Positions 54,080 through 63,541 of a stretch of DNA of 64,000 nucleotides are shown here, piece after piece. The position numbers and the translations under genes are program-made. Every line of letters begins with the position of its first letter. The first letter of the stretch is position 1. The notes under the pieces are model-generated. The model did not search any database and had not been told where the DNA came from. It saw only the letters and a program-made list of their open reading frames with translations. Origin of the DNA: Xanthobacteraceae bacterium 501b (lineage in GTDB: Bacteria > Pseudomonadota > Alphaproteobacteria > Rhizobiales > Xanthobacteraceae); assembly GCA_000378025.1 (NCBI GenBank), contig KB899087.1, forward strand, positions 1,984,001-2,048,000, given 5' to 3'.

Positions 54080-54246
54080 CCCGACACCGCAGTGGCCTAG
54101 GGCCAGGCGTGGCAGAATCCCGTCAAGCGAGATTCGGCTTTCCACAGGCCCTCCACAGGAGAAGATAGGAACGATCCGATTCGTCCCGGACTTCTGCCCG
54201 GGGCGGCGCTAGCTGTTACGTCGACCCACCCGCACCCGGAACAGCC

Positions 54247-55731
54247 ATGCTCGATTCTCCGAACCGCCCCCCGGCGGAGACCGACGCGACATATCGCACA
54301 GCCCCGCACAATATCGAGGCGGAGCAGGCCCTGCTGGGCGCGATCCTCGTCAACAACGAGGCGTTCTACCGGGTTTCGGACTTTCTGGAACCCCGGCATT
54401 TCTTCGAGCCGATTCACGTCGCCATATACGAGACGACATCGGCCCTGATCCGCGCCGGCAAGGTGGCGACACCGGTCACGCTCAAGACCTTCCTGCCGAG
54501 CGATTTCGACGCCGCCGGGCTGACCGCGCCGCAATATCTCGCCCGCCTCGCGGCCGAGGCGACGACGATCATCAACGCCGAGGATTACGGCCGCACCATT
54601 TACGACCTCTCGGTGCGGCGCGACCTGATCCACATTGGTGAGGAAATCGTCAACGAGGCCTATGAGGCGCCGATCGACGCCACGCCGCAGGAGCAGATCG
54701 AGGAAGCGGAAAAGCGGCTCTACGAGCTCGCCGAGACCGGCCGCTATGATGGCGGCTTCATGCGCTTCAACGACGCGCTGAAAGAAGCCGTCGACATGGC
54801 GAGCCGCGCCTTCCAGCGCGACGGGCACCTATCCGGCACCGCCTCCGGCCTTAGCGATCTCGACCAGATGATGGGCGGGCTTCAGCCGTCCGACCTGATC
54901 ATCCTCGCCGGCCGCCCAGCGATGGGAAAGACCTCGCTTGCCACCAACATCGCCTTCAACGTGGCAGCTGCCTACAACTCGGAGACGCTGCCGGACGGCT
55001 CCATCCGCGCGATCGACGGCGGCGTGGTCGGCTTCTTTTCGCTGGAAATGTCGGGCGAGCAGCTCGCGACCCGTATTCTGGCCGAGCAGGCGGAGATCGC
55101 CTCCTACAAGATCCGACGTGGCGACATCTCCGAGCACGAGTTCGACAAGCTCGCCAGTTGTGCGCAGATGATGCAGACCATCCCGCTCTATATCGACGAC
55201 ACCGGCGGCATCTCCATCGCCCAGCTGCGTGCCCGCGCCCGTCGCCTGAAGCGCCAACGCGGCCTCGATTTCATGGTGGTGGACTATCTCCAGCTGCTCA
55301 CCGGCTCCTCCAAGAGCTCATCACAGGGGCGCGTGCAGGAAATCACCGAGATCACCACCGGCCTCAAGGCGCTGGCGAAGGAGCTGAGCGTTCCGATCAT
55401 GGCGCTCTCCCAGCTCTCGCGTCAGGTAGAGAGCCGCGACGACAAGCGTCCGCAATTGTCCGACCTTCGCGAATCCGGTTCGATCGAGCAGGATGCCGAC
55501 GTCGTTATGTTCGTGTACCGCGAGGAATATTACCTCAAAGGCCGCGAGCCGAAGGAAGGCACCGAGGAATGGTTCAAGTGGGATCAGGACATGAAAGCGG
55601 CGCAGGGCGTCGCCGAGGTCATCATCGGCAAGCAGCGCCACGGCCCCACCGGAACGGTGAAGGTTTCGTTCGAGCCCCAGTTCACCCGCTTCTCCAATCT
55701 GGTACAGTCCGACCGTCTACCAGAGCCGTGA
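54247..55731 (+). CDS. dnaB: Replicative DNA helicase
   Basis: 494 residues. N-terminal collar domain: [20 protein letters not shown]. RecA-type ATPase domain: Walker [20 protein letters not shown] near residue 220, the [19 protein letters not shown] motif, Walker [18 protein letters not shown], and the DNA-binding [20 protein letters not shown]. The order dnaB-alr is conserved in many alphaproteobacteria. The leader contains TTTCCACAGG and CTCCACAGG, only partly like DnaA boxes. Confidence 0.98.
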   Translation: MLDSPNRPPAETDATYRTAPHNIEAEQALLGAILVNNEAFYRVSDFLEPRHFFEPIHVAIYETTSALIRAGKVATPVTLKTFLPSDFDAAGLTAPQYLARLAAEATTIINAEDYGRTIYDLSVRRDLIHIGEEIVNEAYEAPIDATPQEQIEEAEKRLYELAETGRYDGGFMRFNDALKEAVDMASRAFQRDGHLSGTASGLSDLDQMMGGLQPSDLIILAGRPAMGKTSLATNIAFNVAAAYNSETLPDGSIRAIDGGVVGFFSLEMSGEQLATRILAEQAEIASYKIRRGDISEHEFDKLASCAQMMQTIPLYIDDTGGISIAQLRARARRLKRQRGLDFMVVDYLQLLTGSSKSSSQGRVQEITEITTGLKALAKELSVPIMALSQLSRQVESRDDKRPQLSDLRESGSIEQDADVVMFVYREEYYLKGREPKEGTEEWFKWDQDMKAAQGVAEVIIGKQRHGPTGTVKVSFEPQFTRFSNLVQSDRLPEP

Positions 55732-55741
55732 GAACACCATC

Positions 55742-56857
55742 TTGAGTGCTGACCTTATTCCGCCCGCCGAGGCCGGCGGCGTTCTCACCCTCGACCTCTC
55801 TGCCCTGGCGGCAAATTATCAGGAATTGGCGCGCCGCGCGGCACCGGCCGCCTGCGCCGCTGTACTGAAGGGCGACGGCTACGGCATCGGCCTGGCCGCT
55901 GCCGCCAGAACCCTGTGGCAGGCGGGCGCGCGCAGCTTCTTCGTGGCCCTCCTCAGCGAGGCACGCGACCTGCGCGACCTGCTTCCCGAGGCGGAGATCT
56001 TCGTCCTCAACGGCCTGTTCCCCGACACGGAGGCAGCCTATCGGGAACGCAACCTTCGGCCGGTGCTCGGCAGCCCGGCGGAAATCGCGCGCTGGCGGGC
56101 GTTCTGCGAGCACACCGGCGAAGAACTTTCAGCAGCGATCCACGTCGACACCGGCATGAACCGACTGGGGCTGACACCGGCCGAGGCGGTGAGCGTCGCG
56201 GAGGGGCGCGCCGAGCTCGGCTTTCCAATGGCGCTGCTGATGAGCCACCTCGCCTGCGCCGACGAACCTGATCATCCTCTCAATGCGCGCCAGCTGGAGG
56301 ATTTTCGCGCCATCGCCGCGCTGTTTCCCGACGTGCGCGCCTCGCTGGCGAACTCTGCCGGAACGATAGGAGACCGGGCCTATCATTTCGACCTCGTGCG
56401 GCCTGGCATCGCTGTCTACGGTGGACGCCCACGGGCGGATGTCGCGCCCTTGCGGCCGGTGGTACGGCTGGAACTGCGCATCGCCCGCATCCGGCATGTC
56501 CATGAAGGCGAAACCGTCGGTTATGGCGGCGCCCATACCGCGATCCGTCCTTCGCGTGTCGCGATCCTGTCCGCAGGCTATGCCGACGGCATTCCGCGTC
56601 TTGCTGGCGCCTCAGACCTGCGCCCGGGCGCGGAAGCCGTGGTCTCCGGCCATCGCTGCCCGCTGATCGGCCGCATTTCGATGGATCTTCTCGCCGTCGA
56701 CATCACCGAAATCCCCGAGGATGCCGTCCAGCCCGGCGATTTCGCTACGCTGCTGGGCGACGGACTGACGCTCGACAATCTGGCACGCCACTCGCACACC
56801 ATCGACTATGAAATCCTCACCTCGCTGGGTCGCCGCTATCACCGTCGCTGGGTGTAA
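55742..56857 (+). CDS. alr: Alanine racemase
   Basis: 371 residues, PLP-dependent; it makes D-Ala for peptidoglycan. The PLP-binding Lys is in [20 protein letters not shown] (relatives usually have VKADAYGLG), the catalytic Tyr lies in [15 protein letters not shown], and [17 protein letters not shown] follows. The C-terminus ends [11 protein letters not shown]. The start is a TTG at 55742, 10 bases after the dnaB stop. There is no ATG or GTG nearby in frame and the family begins close to this position; the ribosome site is poor, so translation may be coupled to dnaB. Confidence 0.94.
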   Translation: MSADLIPPAEAGGVLTLDLSALAANYQELARRAAPAACAAVLKGDGYGIGLAAAARTLWQAGARSFFVALLSEARDLRDLLPEAEIFVLNGLFPDTEAAYRERNLRPVLGSPAEIARWRAFCEHTGEELSAAIHVDTGMNRLGLTPAEAVSVAEGRAELGFPMALLMSHLACADEPDHPLNARQLEDFRAIAALFPDVRASLANSAGTIGDRAYHFDLVRPGIAVYGGRPRADVAPLRPVVRLELRIARIRHVHEGETVGYGGAHTAIRPSRVAILSAGYADGIPRLAGASDLRPGAEAVVSGHRCPLIGRISMDLLAVDITEIPEDAVQPGDFATLLGDGLTLDNLARHSHTIDYEILTSLGRRYHRRWV

Positions 56858-57165
56858 TTGGAACGCATGCGCCCGGTTGGCAGGCCATGGCGCACGCCGT
56901 CACGGAATGCCTGGACGACTTCATCGCCATTGCAAAGCCAGCCGGGAGCAATGAAGCCCCGTCCGATCTCAAACTGGATATCGACCCGCGTGATGCGCGG
57001 ACCCGCCTCGCCCATCCGCTTGCGAAACTGGAAATTGCGCACCTTGCTCCAGGGCACGGCTCGTCCCGACCAGAGCGTGATGCCCGCCTTGTCGATCCGA
57101 TAGACGTGCAGCCGCCGCCACAGCCACAATAAGAGGCTTCCGATGCCCAGCGTTAGCGGTAGCAT
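56839..57165 (-). CDS. Small membrane protein with PH-like domain, unknown
   Basis: 108 residues from an ATG at 57165. TM segment MLPLTLGIGSLLLWLWRR is followed by LHVYRIDKAGITLWSGRAVP and WSKVRNFQFRKR, the pattern of small bacterial PH-like or YcxB-type domains. The frame stays open upstream without ATG, GTG or TTG for 20 codons and includes IVIFLTM, which would lengthen the membrane segment, so the true start is uncertain. It converges on alr with a 19-base overlap. Confidence 0.55.
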   Translation of the reverse strand: MLPLTLGIGSLLLWLWRRLHVYRIDKAGITLWSGRAVPWSKVRNFQFRKRMGEAGPRITRVDIQFEIGRGFIAPGWLCNGDEVVQAFRDGVRHGLPTGRMRSNYTQRR

Positions 57166-57399
57166 CGTAAGGAATATAACGATATATCTTCCGTTCAGTC
57201 GGGTAATAATCGGTATTTTCCACTAATTGTCGCACCTTAACAAAGTCTCCGGCCGCATCAATGGCCCTGCGATAGGGCGAATGCAAGAGTTGCGCCAGGC
57301 GCATTTTCCGTGGATACACATGCGCCCACCTCGTTTCCGCCGCGTTGGCTGGTGGCAGACGAGTAAGACGGTCTGATCTCTCCACTCACTGGTTCACTC

Positions 57400-58821
57400 A
57401 TGGCAAAGCGCACGGCATCCTTCATCTGCCAGATCTGCGGCGCGGTGCATTCGCGCTGGCAGGGCCGATGCGATTCCTGCGGAGCGTGGAATTCGATCGC
57501 CGAGGAAGCGACAGCTACTGACACCATGCCGGCCAATCTGCGCGGCGGCCGCCGGGGGCGGCTCATCGCGCTGGAGAGTCTCACCGGAACCTCGGAAGAC
57601 GCCCCCCGGGTGCAAGTCGGCATTTCCGAGCTCGACCGCGTTGCCGGGGGCGGCATCGTGCCAGGCTCGGTGCTGCTGATCGGCGGCGATCCCGGCATCG
57701 GCAAGTCAACTTTGCTAATCCAGGCTTCCGCGGCGCTGGCAGGCGCCGGGCACCGCATCATCTATGTCTCCGGCGAAGAAGCCGTGGCTCAGGTGCGGCT
57801 GCGAGCCGAGCGGCTGGGTCTCGCCGGCGCCCCGGTGGAACTCGCCGCCGAAACGAATGTCGAGGACATCGTCGCCACTCTGTCCGAGGGTCGCCGCCCC
57901 GCGCTGGTGGTAATCGATTCGATCCAGACCATGTGGACCGACACCGTCGAGTCCGCGCCCGGCACGGTGACGCAGGTACGCTCCTCGGCGCAGATTCTCA
58001 TCCGCTACGCCAAGCGCGCTGGCGCCGCCGTCATCCTGGTCGGCCATGTCACCAAGGACGGCCAGATCGCCGGCCCGCGCGTGGTCGAGCACATGGTGGA
58101 TGCGGTACTGTCCTTCGAAGGCGACGGCGCTCACCATTTCCGTATCCTGCGCGCCCAGAAGAACCGCTTCGGGCCCACCGACGAGATCGGTGTGTTCGAG
58201 ATGACCGGCCTCGGCCTGTCCGAGGTCGCCAACCCGTCCGAATTGTTCCTGTCCAACCGTGACAGCGGCGCCCCCGGTACGGCGGTCTATGCGGGCATGG
58301 AGGGCACGCGACCGGTGCTGGTGGAAATCCAGGCGCTGGTGGTGCCGACCAGCCTGGGCACGCCACGCCGGGCGGTGGTCGGCTGGGACCCCAGCCGACT
58401 GTCCATGGTGCTGGCGGTTCTGGAGGCGCGTTGCGGCATCAAGCTCGGCGCGCATGATGTGCACCTCAATGTCGCCGGCGGCTTCCGCATCAGCGAGCCG
58501 GCAGCCGATCTCGCCGTCGCGGCGGCGCTCATCTCCTCGCTGGCAGGAACGGTACTGCCGCCGGACAGCGTCTATTTCGGCGAGATCAGCCTCACGGGCG
58601 CCGTGCGCGCCGTGCCTCACGCGGTGGCGCGGCTGAAGGAAGCGGCCAAGCTGGGCTTCACCCGTGCCGTAGCGCCGGCGGCCAAGGGCGCTGGCGCCAG
58701 CGGACGGGAGCCGGCCGAAGCGCCGCTCGCGATCGACGCCATCGCCTCTCTTGGGGATATCGTGGCCGCCATTGCCGCCAAGGGACCGCGCCGCGCCGCA
58801 GCTCCCTCGCAAGAGGGATGA
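57400..58821 (+). CDS. radA: DNA repair protein RadA
   Basis: 473 residues. It helps branch migration in recombination. Zinc finger FICQICGAVHSRWQG and CDSCGAWN; Walker A GGDPGIGKSTLLIQA near residue 95; Walker B ALVVIDSIQTMW; the RadA motif LRAQKNRFGPTDEIGVFEM; and the C-terminal Lon-protease-like domain. The gap to cvpA is 108 bases with no gene. Confidence 0.97.
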   Translation: MAKRTASFICQICGAVHSRWQGRCDSCGAWNSIAEEATATDTMPANLRGGRRGRLIALESLTGTSEDAPRVQVGISELDRVAGGGIVPGSVLLIGGDPGIGKSTLLIQASAALAGAGHRIIYVSGEEAVAQVRLRAERLGLAGAPVELAAETNVEDIVATLSEGRRPALVVIDSIQTMWTDTVESAPGTVTQVRSSAQILIRYAKRAGAAVILVGHVTKDGQIAGPRVVEHMVDAVLSFEGDGAHHFRILRAQKNRFGPTDEIGVFEMTGLGLSEVANPSELFLSNRDSGAPGTAVYAGMEGTRPVLVEIQALVVPTSLGTPRRAVVGWDPSRLSMVLAVLEARCGIKLGAHDVHLNVAGGFRISEPAADLAVAAALISSLAGTVLPPDSVYFGEISLTGAVRAVPHAVARLKEAAKLGFTRAVAPAAKGAGASGREPAEAPLAIDAIASLGDIVAAIAAKGPRRAAAPSQEG

Positions 58822-58929
58822 CGGGCGCCCGACGCCGCGCTATACCTCGCCCCTGCCTCCTGCGAGGCTGGAAGGCGCAGATTCGCTGCGCTTTCCCGTG
58901 CATGCCACCTCGACCACGGTGAGATCGTC

Positions 58930-59529
58930 TTGACGCTCCTCGACATCATCCTGATCGCCGTGATGGTCGTGTCCGGCCTCCTCGCCATGGTCCGCGGGTT
59001 CGTGCGTGAGGTCTTCGCAATCGTCTCTTGGCTCGCGGCGGCGCTGGTCACGCTCTATGCGTATCCGCACGCCCTGCCCTTCGCCAAGCAGTACATCACC
59101 AACGACACTTTCGCGATGGCGGCCACGGTCGGCGCGCTGTTCATCGTCACCCTGCTGATCGTCTCGATTATCACGGTGCGAATATCCGACCTCGTGCTCG
59201 ACAGCCGCATCGGCGCACTCGACCGCACCCTCGGCTTTCTGTTCGGCCTCGCCCGCGGCTTCTTGATCATGGTTGTGGCCTTCCTGTTCTTCAACTGGCT
59301 GGTCCAGAACGAGCAGGGTCAGCCGGAGTGGATTCGCGACGCGCGGGCCAAGCTGGTCTTGCAAAGTGCGGGTGACTGGCTCATCTCCATTCTGCCGGAA
59401 GACCCCGAGAGCCTCATCCGAGAGATGCGCAGCTCGAAGGACGCCGAGCCGACCGAGCCGCCGCCTGAGCCCGTTGCACCGGGCACCACGCCGGCAACGC
59501 CGAGCCCGGTGACACCGTCGGCGCCTTAA
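58930..59529 (+). CDS. cvpA: CvpA family membrane protein
   Basis: 199 residues. Four membrane segments: MTLLDIILIAVMVVSGLLAM, EVFAIVSWLAAALVTLYAY, VGALFIVTLLIVSIITV and FLFGLARGFLIMVVAFLFF. RGFVREVF (residue 23 on) is the family hallmark. The C-terminus is a Pro/Thr-rich tail. CvpA was named for colicin V production; in many species it affects envelope stress. TTG start at 58930 with GGTGAGAT before it. purF follows after 98 bases, the cvpA-purF order known from many proteobacteria. Confidence 0.92.
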   Translation: MTLLDIILIAVMVVSGLLAMVRGFVREVFAIVSWLAAALVTLYAYPHALPFAKQYITNDTFAMAATVGALFIVTLLIVSIITVRISDLVLDSRIGALDRTLGFLFGLARGFLIMVVAFLFFNWLVQNEQGQPEWIRDARAKLVLQSAGDWLISILPEDPESLIREMRSSKDAEPTEPPPEPVAPGTTPATPSPVTPSAP

Positions 59530-59627
59530 TTCGACCGCGCCCATGGGACAAGGCGTCCCGGACGTAGTTGCTTTTGAGCATAGTGGAGCGGGCGCAGCCT
59601 TGAACTGCGCCGAGGAGCGAAGATCCT

Positions 59628-61127
59628 ATGGCCGATCTGATGGGTGATCACGTGGCGCCGAAATCGGCGGAAGCGGGCGATTTTTACGACGAATACGGGG
59701 ACACGCTGCGCGAGGAGTGTGGCGTGTTCGGCATTTATGGCCACCCCGATGCGGCCGCGATCACCGCCCTCGGCCTGCATGCGCTTCAGCATCGCGGTCA
59801 GGAAGCGGCGGGCATAACCACTTATGACGGCAGGCGTTTTCATTCCGAGCGCCGGCTTGGCCTGGTCAGCGACGCCTTCTCCGACGGCGAGGCCATCAAG
59901 CGCCTGCCCGGTCATATCGCGGTTGGCCATGTGCGCTATTCGACGACCGGTGAGACCATTCTGCGCAACGTCCAGCCGCTCTTCGCTGAGCTCGACGGCG
60001 GCGGCTTCGCCATTGCCCATAACGGCAATTTGACCAATGGCCTGACGCTTCGCCGCCAGCTCATCCGCGACGGCGCGATTTGCCAGTCCACCTCCGACAC
60101 CGAGGTGATGCTGCACCTGGTCGCGCGCTCGAAGCGCCCGCGTTTCACCGAGCGCTTCATTGACGCGCTGCGCTCGCTGGAAGGCGCCTACGCCTTTGTC
60201 GGCCTCACCAACAAGAAGCTGGTGGGCGCCCGCGACCCGCTCGGAATCCGGCCGCTGGTGCTCGGCGAGCTCGACGGCCACCCGATCCTGACCTCCGAGA
60301 CCTGCGCCCTCGACATAATTGGTGCGCGTCACGTGCGGGACATCGAGCCCGGCGAAGTGATCGTCTTCTCCTCCGACAAGGTGGAAACGCTGCGCCCCTT
60401 CGGCACCGTGGCGCCCCGCCCGTGCATTTTCGAGTACATCTATTTCGCCCGCCCGGACTCGGTAGTGGGGGGGCATTCGGTCTACCAGGTCCGCAAGACC
60501 ATGGGCATGCAGCTTGCCGCTGAGGCCCCGGCCGATGCGGACCTCGTGGTGCCGGTGCCGGATTCCGGCGTTCCGGCGGCCATCGGCTACTCCCAGGCGT
60601 CCGGCCTGCCCTATGAGCTTGGCATCATCCGCAACCATTATGTGGGCCGTACCTTCATCCAGCCGACTCAGTCGGTGCGCGACCAGGGCGTGCGGATGAA
60701 GCACTCAGCCAATCGAGCGGTGGTCGAAGGCAAGCGGATCGTGCTGATCGATGACAGTCTGGTGCGCGGCACCACCTCGGTGAAGATCGTGCGGATGATG
60801 CGCGAGGCCGGCGCCCGCGAGGTGCATTTCCGCATCTCGTCGCCGCCGATCACCCATCCCGACTATTACGGTATCGACACGCCGGACCGCGACAAGCTGC
60901 TGGCCGCCACCCACGACCTCGAAGGCATGCGCCGCTATATCGGCGCCGACAGCCTCGCCTTCCTGTCCATCGACGGTATCTACAAGTCGATGGGCTATGA
61001 GGGCCGTGATCCGCTGCGCCCGCAATTCACCGACCATTGCTTCACCGGTGAATACCCCACCCTGCTCTCCGATCGTGAGGGCGAGGTCGCGCCGCGTCAG
61101 CTCTCGCTGCTCGCCGAGGCGAGCTGA
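59628..61127 (+). CDS. purF: Amidophosphoribosyltransferase
   Basis: 499 residues. It starts purine synthesis by making phosphoribosylamine from PRPP and glutamine. A 30-residue propeptide precedes Cys31 in [10 protein letters not shown], the N-terminal nucleophile. [16 protein letters not shown] follows. PRPP loop [17 protein letters not shown] is near residue 370. Two of the four cysteines that bind the [4Fe-4S] cluster in the B. subtilis enzyme appear replaced ([19 protein letters not shown]), so a cluster is unlikely. The VOC gene follows 5 bases after the stop. Confidence 0.97.
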   Translation: MADLMGDHVAPKSAEAGDFYDEYGDTLREECGVFGIYGHPDAAAITALGLHALQHRGQEAAGITTYDGRRFHSERRLGLVSDAFSDGEAIKRLPGHIAVGHVRYSTTGETILRNVQPLFAELDGGGFAIAHNGNLTNGLTLRRQLIRDGAICQSTSDTEVMLHLVARSKRPRFTERFIDALRSLEGAYAFVGLTNKKLVGARDPLGIRPLVLGELDGHPILTSETCALDIIGARHVRDIEPGEVIVFSSDKVETLRPFGTVAPRPCIFEYIYFARPDSVVGGHSVYQVRKTMGMQLAAEAPADADLVVPVPDSGVPAAIGYSQASGLPYELGIIRNHYVGRTFIQPTQSVRDQGVRMKHSANRAVVEGKRIVLIDDSLVRGTTSVKIVRMMREAGAREVHFRISSPPITHPDYYGIDTPDRDKLLAATHDLEGMRRYIGADSLAFLSIDGIYKSMGYEGRDPLRPQFTDHCFTGEYPTLLSDREGEVAPRQLSLLAEAS

Positions 61128-61132
61128 CCGAT

Positions 61133-61549
61133 ATGGTCGAGCTTCGCGATTGGCATCGCGGCCGGTTGATCGACCATATCTCGCTGGTCGTCACCGATTA
61201 TGAAGCCTGCCGCCTCTTTTATGCGACTGTCCTCGCGGTGCTTGACGTGCCGCTGGTCGAGGGCGACGGCTATTTCTTCGCCGACGAACTCTTTGTGTCG
61301 CCGGGCTCGCCACCGACCGGGCGGGCCCATATCGCGTTCCAGGCAGCGGACGAAGAGACTGTGCGCCGCTTCCACGCCGCCGCGCTTGCCGCCGGCGGGC
61401 GCGATAACGGGCCGCCTGGCCTGCGCGACTACCATCCCGGTTATTACGCCGCCTTCGTGCTCGATCCCGAAGGTAACAACATTGAAGCGGTCACTCACGG
61501 CCCGGCCCGGCGGTCCGCGCCTTCCTTGGTTATGACCGACGACGCTTGA
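61133..61549 (+). CDS. VOC (glyoxalase/dioxygenase) family protein
   Basis: 138 residues with two beta-alpha-beta halves. LIDHISLVVTDYEACRLFYA gives the first His, and FVLDPEGNNIEAVTHG carries the metal-binding Glu near the C-terminus; the middle His is probably in RAHIAFQAADEETVRRFHAA. Such proteins act as glyoxalases, dioxygenases or thiol transferases; the substrate is unknown. It starts 5 bases after purF and the SDR gene follows after 17 bases, so it may be part of the purF transcript. Confidence 0.9.
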   Translation: MVELRDWHRGRLIDHISLVVTDYEACRLFYATVLAVLDVPLVEGDGYFFADELFVSPGSPPTGRAHIAFQAADEETVRRFHAAALAAGGRDNGPPGLRDYHPGYYAAFVLDPEGNNIEAVTHGPARRSAPSLVMTDDA

Positions 61550-61566
61550 GCCTTTGAGGAATTGCC

Positions 61567-62337
61567 ATGTCCGACCTTTCCCCGGCAGAGCCTGCCGCGC
61601 GGCCGCTTGACGGCCGCATTGCCCTCGTCACCGGCGCCACGCGCGGCATCGGTCATGCCACCGCCCTCGCCTTGGCCGAGGCCGGCGCGCATGTGGTGGC
61701 CTTGGGCCGCACCAGCGGCGCGCTGGAGGAACTGGACGACCGGATCGTCAAGGCCGGCTCTACCGCAACTCTGGTGCCGCTCGACATCAAGGATGGCGAG
61801 GGCATCGACCGGCTCGGCGGTGCGCTCTATGAGCGCTTCGGCAAGCTCGACATTTTTGTCGGCAATGCCGGCGTGCTCGGTCCGATGACGCCGCTGGCGC
61901 AGGTCGACCCCAAGGAGTGGACCGACACGCTGGCGGTGAACCTTACCGCCAACTGGCGGCTGATCCGCTCGCTGGACCCGCTGCTGCGGCTCTCCACGGC
62001 CGGGCGGGCGGTGATGGTCTCATCCGGCGCGGCACACAAGGCGCGGCCGTTCTGGGGGCCCTACGCCGTCACCAAGGCGGCGGTGGAAGTGCTGGCGCGC
62101 ACCTGGGCGGCGGAGGTGGAGAACATTTCCAGCCTGAAGATCAACCTGATCAATCCGGGACCCATCCGCACCCGCATGCGCGCCAAAGCGTTCCCGAGCG
62201 AAGACCCGAACACGCTGCCCACCCCCGAAGAGGTGGCGCGGGCGATCCTCGCCCTGTGCCTGCCAAGCTTTGAGGAAACCGGCCGTCTCTACGACTTTCC
62301 CACGCAGCGGCTCATGTCTTTCAACCATCCATCATGA
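61567..62337 (+). CDS. Short-chain dehydrogenase/reductase
   Basis: 256 residues. Cofactor motif ALVTGATRGIGHATALALAE, NAGVLGPMTPL, active-site Ser in MVSSGAAHKARPFWG and Tyr-x-x-x-Lys in PYAVTKAAVEVLAR. After it NPGPIRTRMRAKAFP is typical. The substrate is unknown; it is not the fatty-acid FabG, which lies at 47980. The last bases overlap the region before the glycosyltransferase gene; ATG at 62334 is not in that gene's frame. Confidence 0.93.
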   Translation: MSDLSPAEPAARPLDGRIALVTGATRGIGHATALALAEAGAHVVALGRTSGALEELDDRIVKAGSTATLVPLDIKDGEGIDRLGGALYERFGKLDIFVGNAGVLGPMTPLAQVDPKEWTDTLAVNLTANWRLIRSLDPLLRLSTAGRAVMVSSGAAHKARPFWGPYAVTKAAVEVLARTWAAEVENISSLKINLINPGPIRTRMRAKAFPSEDPNTLPTPEEVARAILALCLPSFEETGRLYDFPTQRLMSFNHPS

Positions 62338-62368
62338 GTGTCCCGGATACGCCAAAGGCCGAGCTTCA

Positions 62369-63541
62369 TTGAACATTCTGATCGCGACCAACCATCTTGC
62401 TCTCTATGGTGGCTCTGAAATCGTCTGCCTGGAAATGGCGGAATACTTCAAGAGCCGCGGCCACCGGCTAACCGTCTTCGCGAGCGTGGCGGCGGCCCCA
62501 ATGGCCGACATATTCGGGTCCCGCCTTGGCGTGAAAATCGTCACAGATCCGCGCGAGATCGCCCCTTTCCGCTATGACCTCGCCTATATTCAGCATCAGG
62601 TTGCCGGGCTGTTCGATTACAGACGCGATGCCCATTCGCTGGAAAAAACCGCCTTCGTCTTCGGCAAGCTGGGTCGAAGGAGTTTCATGGAAAGCGGCGG
62701 TTGGCGCCATGATCGCGTGCTTGCAGATGCGTATTTCGCCAATTCAGAAGAGACGGCGAACAGCCTGCGCGGAGCGGGCGTTCAGGCGCCCATCACGGTC
62801 TTCCACAACGCCGCGCCAGCGGCGTTTTTTCGGCCGTCCTCTGCGACCCAAGGCACCCTGAGGACGATCACCCTCATTTCCAACCACAACGACCCCGAAC
62901 TTATGGGGGCGATAGACCGCCTGGCACTGGACCATAAAGTTCAGCGCATCGGCCTCAGGCAAGGCCGGCAGGCGATGGTGACGCCCGTCGTCATCCACGC
63001 GAGCGATCTCATCGTCAGCATCGGCAAGAGCGCCCCCTACGCTCTGGCGGGCGGAGTGCCGGTCTTCGTCTATGACCATTTCGGGGGCCCGGGCTATCTG
63101 ACCCATGACAATTTTGACCGCGCAGCCCGCTTCAACTTTAGCGGCAGATGCTGCGAACGTCGGCTTGATGCCGCAGCCCTGGCAAAGGAGATCGTTGATG
63201 GTTACGCTCGCGGCCGCGCCTTCATCGGGGAACTGGGTGCCAAGGGACTCGCGCGTTACCGGCTAGAGCCCTATCTCGACGCCATGCTGGCTACAGTGCC
63301 GAGCGACAACGCGGCCCGAGCAGCGCATTTGGCCGCAGACCCGATGATCGCTCAGGAGCGACTTCTCGCCACTTATGTGCAAAGCCAATCGATGGAAGCG
63401 CATGACAGCCGAAACCGCCCGGAACGGCGTCTCGGCCGAACGATAAAGTACACGCTTATCGCTGCCCGGCGACAGGGGGCTCTCATCGCTCGAAAGGGCC
63501 TGCGGCTATTTTCTGGACTGGCTCAGTCCTTCTCGGCGTAG
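62369..63541 (+). CDS. Glycosyltransferase-like protein
   Basis: 390 residues. The N-terminus [20 protein letters not shown] followed by [18 protein letters not shown] is the GT4/GT-B Rossmann start (donor or acceptor domain). The C-terminal half has [20 protein letters not shown] and [19 protein letters not shown], which lack the usual full E-x7-E motif, so activity is unsure. The last 60 residues are basic ([20 protein letters not shown]). I chose a TTG start with AAAGG before it, since the earlier open part has no family likeness. It is somewhat lower in GC than neighbours. The 3' end overlaps der by 19 bases. Confidence 0.78.
   Translation: MNILIATNHLALYGGSEIVCLEMAEYFKSRGHRLTVFASVAAAPMADIFGSRLGVKIVTDPREIAPFRYDLAYIQHQVAGLFDYRRDAHSLEKTAFVFGKLGRRSFMESGGWRHDRVLADAYFANSEETANSLRGAGVQAPITVFHNAAPAAFFRPSSATQGTLRTITLISNHNDPELMGAIDRLALDHKVQRIGLRQGRQAMVTPVVIHASDLIVSIGKSAPYALAGGVPVFVYDHFGGPGYLTHDNFDRAARFNFSGRCCERRLDAAALAKEIVDGYARGRAFIGELGAKGLARYRLEPYLDAMLATVPSDNAARAAHLAADPMIAQERLLATYVQSQSMEAHDSRNRPERRLGRTIKYTLIAARRQGALIARKGLRLFSGLAQSFSA

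Noticed and set aside
54080-54246. DnaA boxes before dnaB (TTTCCACAGG, CTCCACAGG)
   Set aside because: Neither matches TTWTNCACA well enough; no origin-like AT-rich region is present.
56969-57385. Open frame opposite the small PH-like protein gene
   Set aside because: Its last part is the frame-shifted image of the PH-like gene; the remainder is in a lower-GC noncoding interval without ribosome site.
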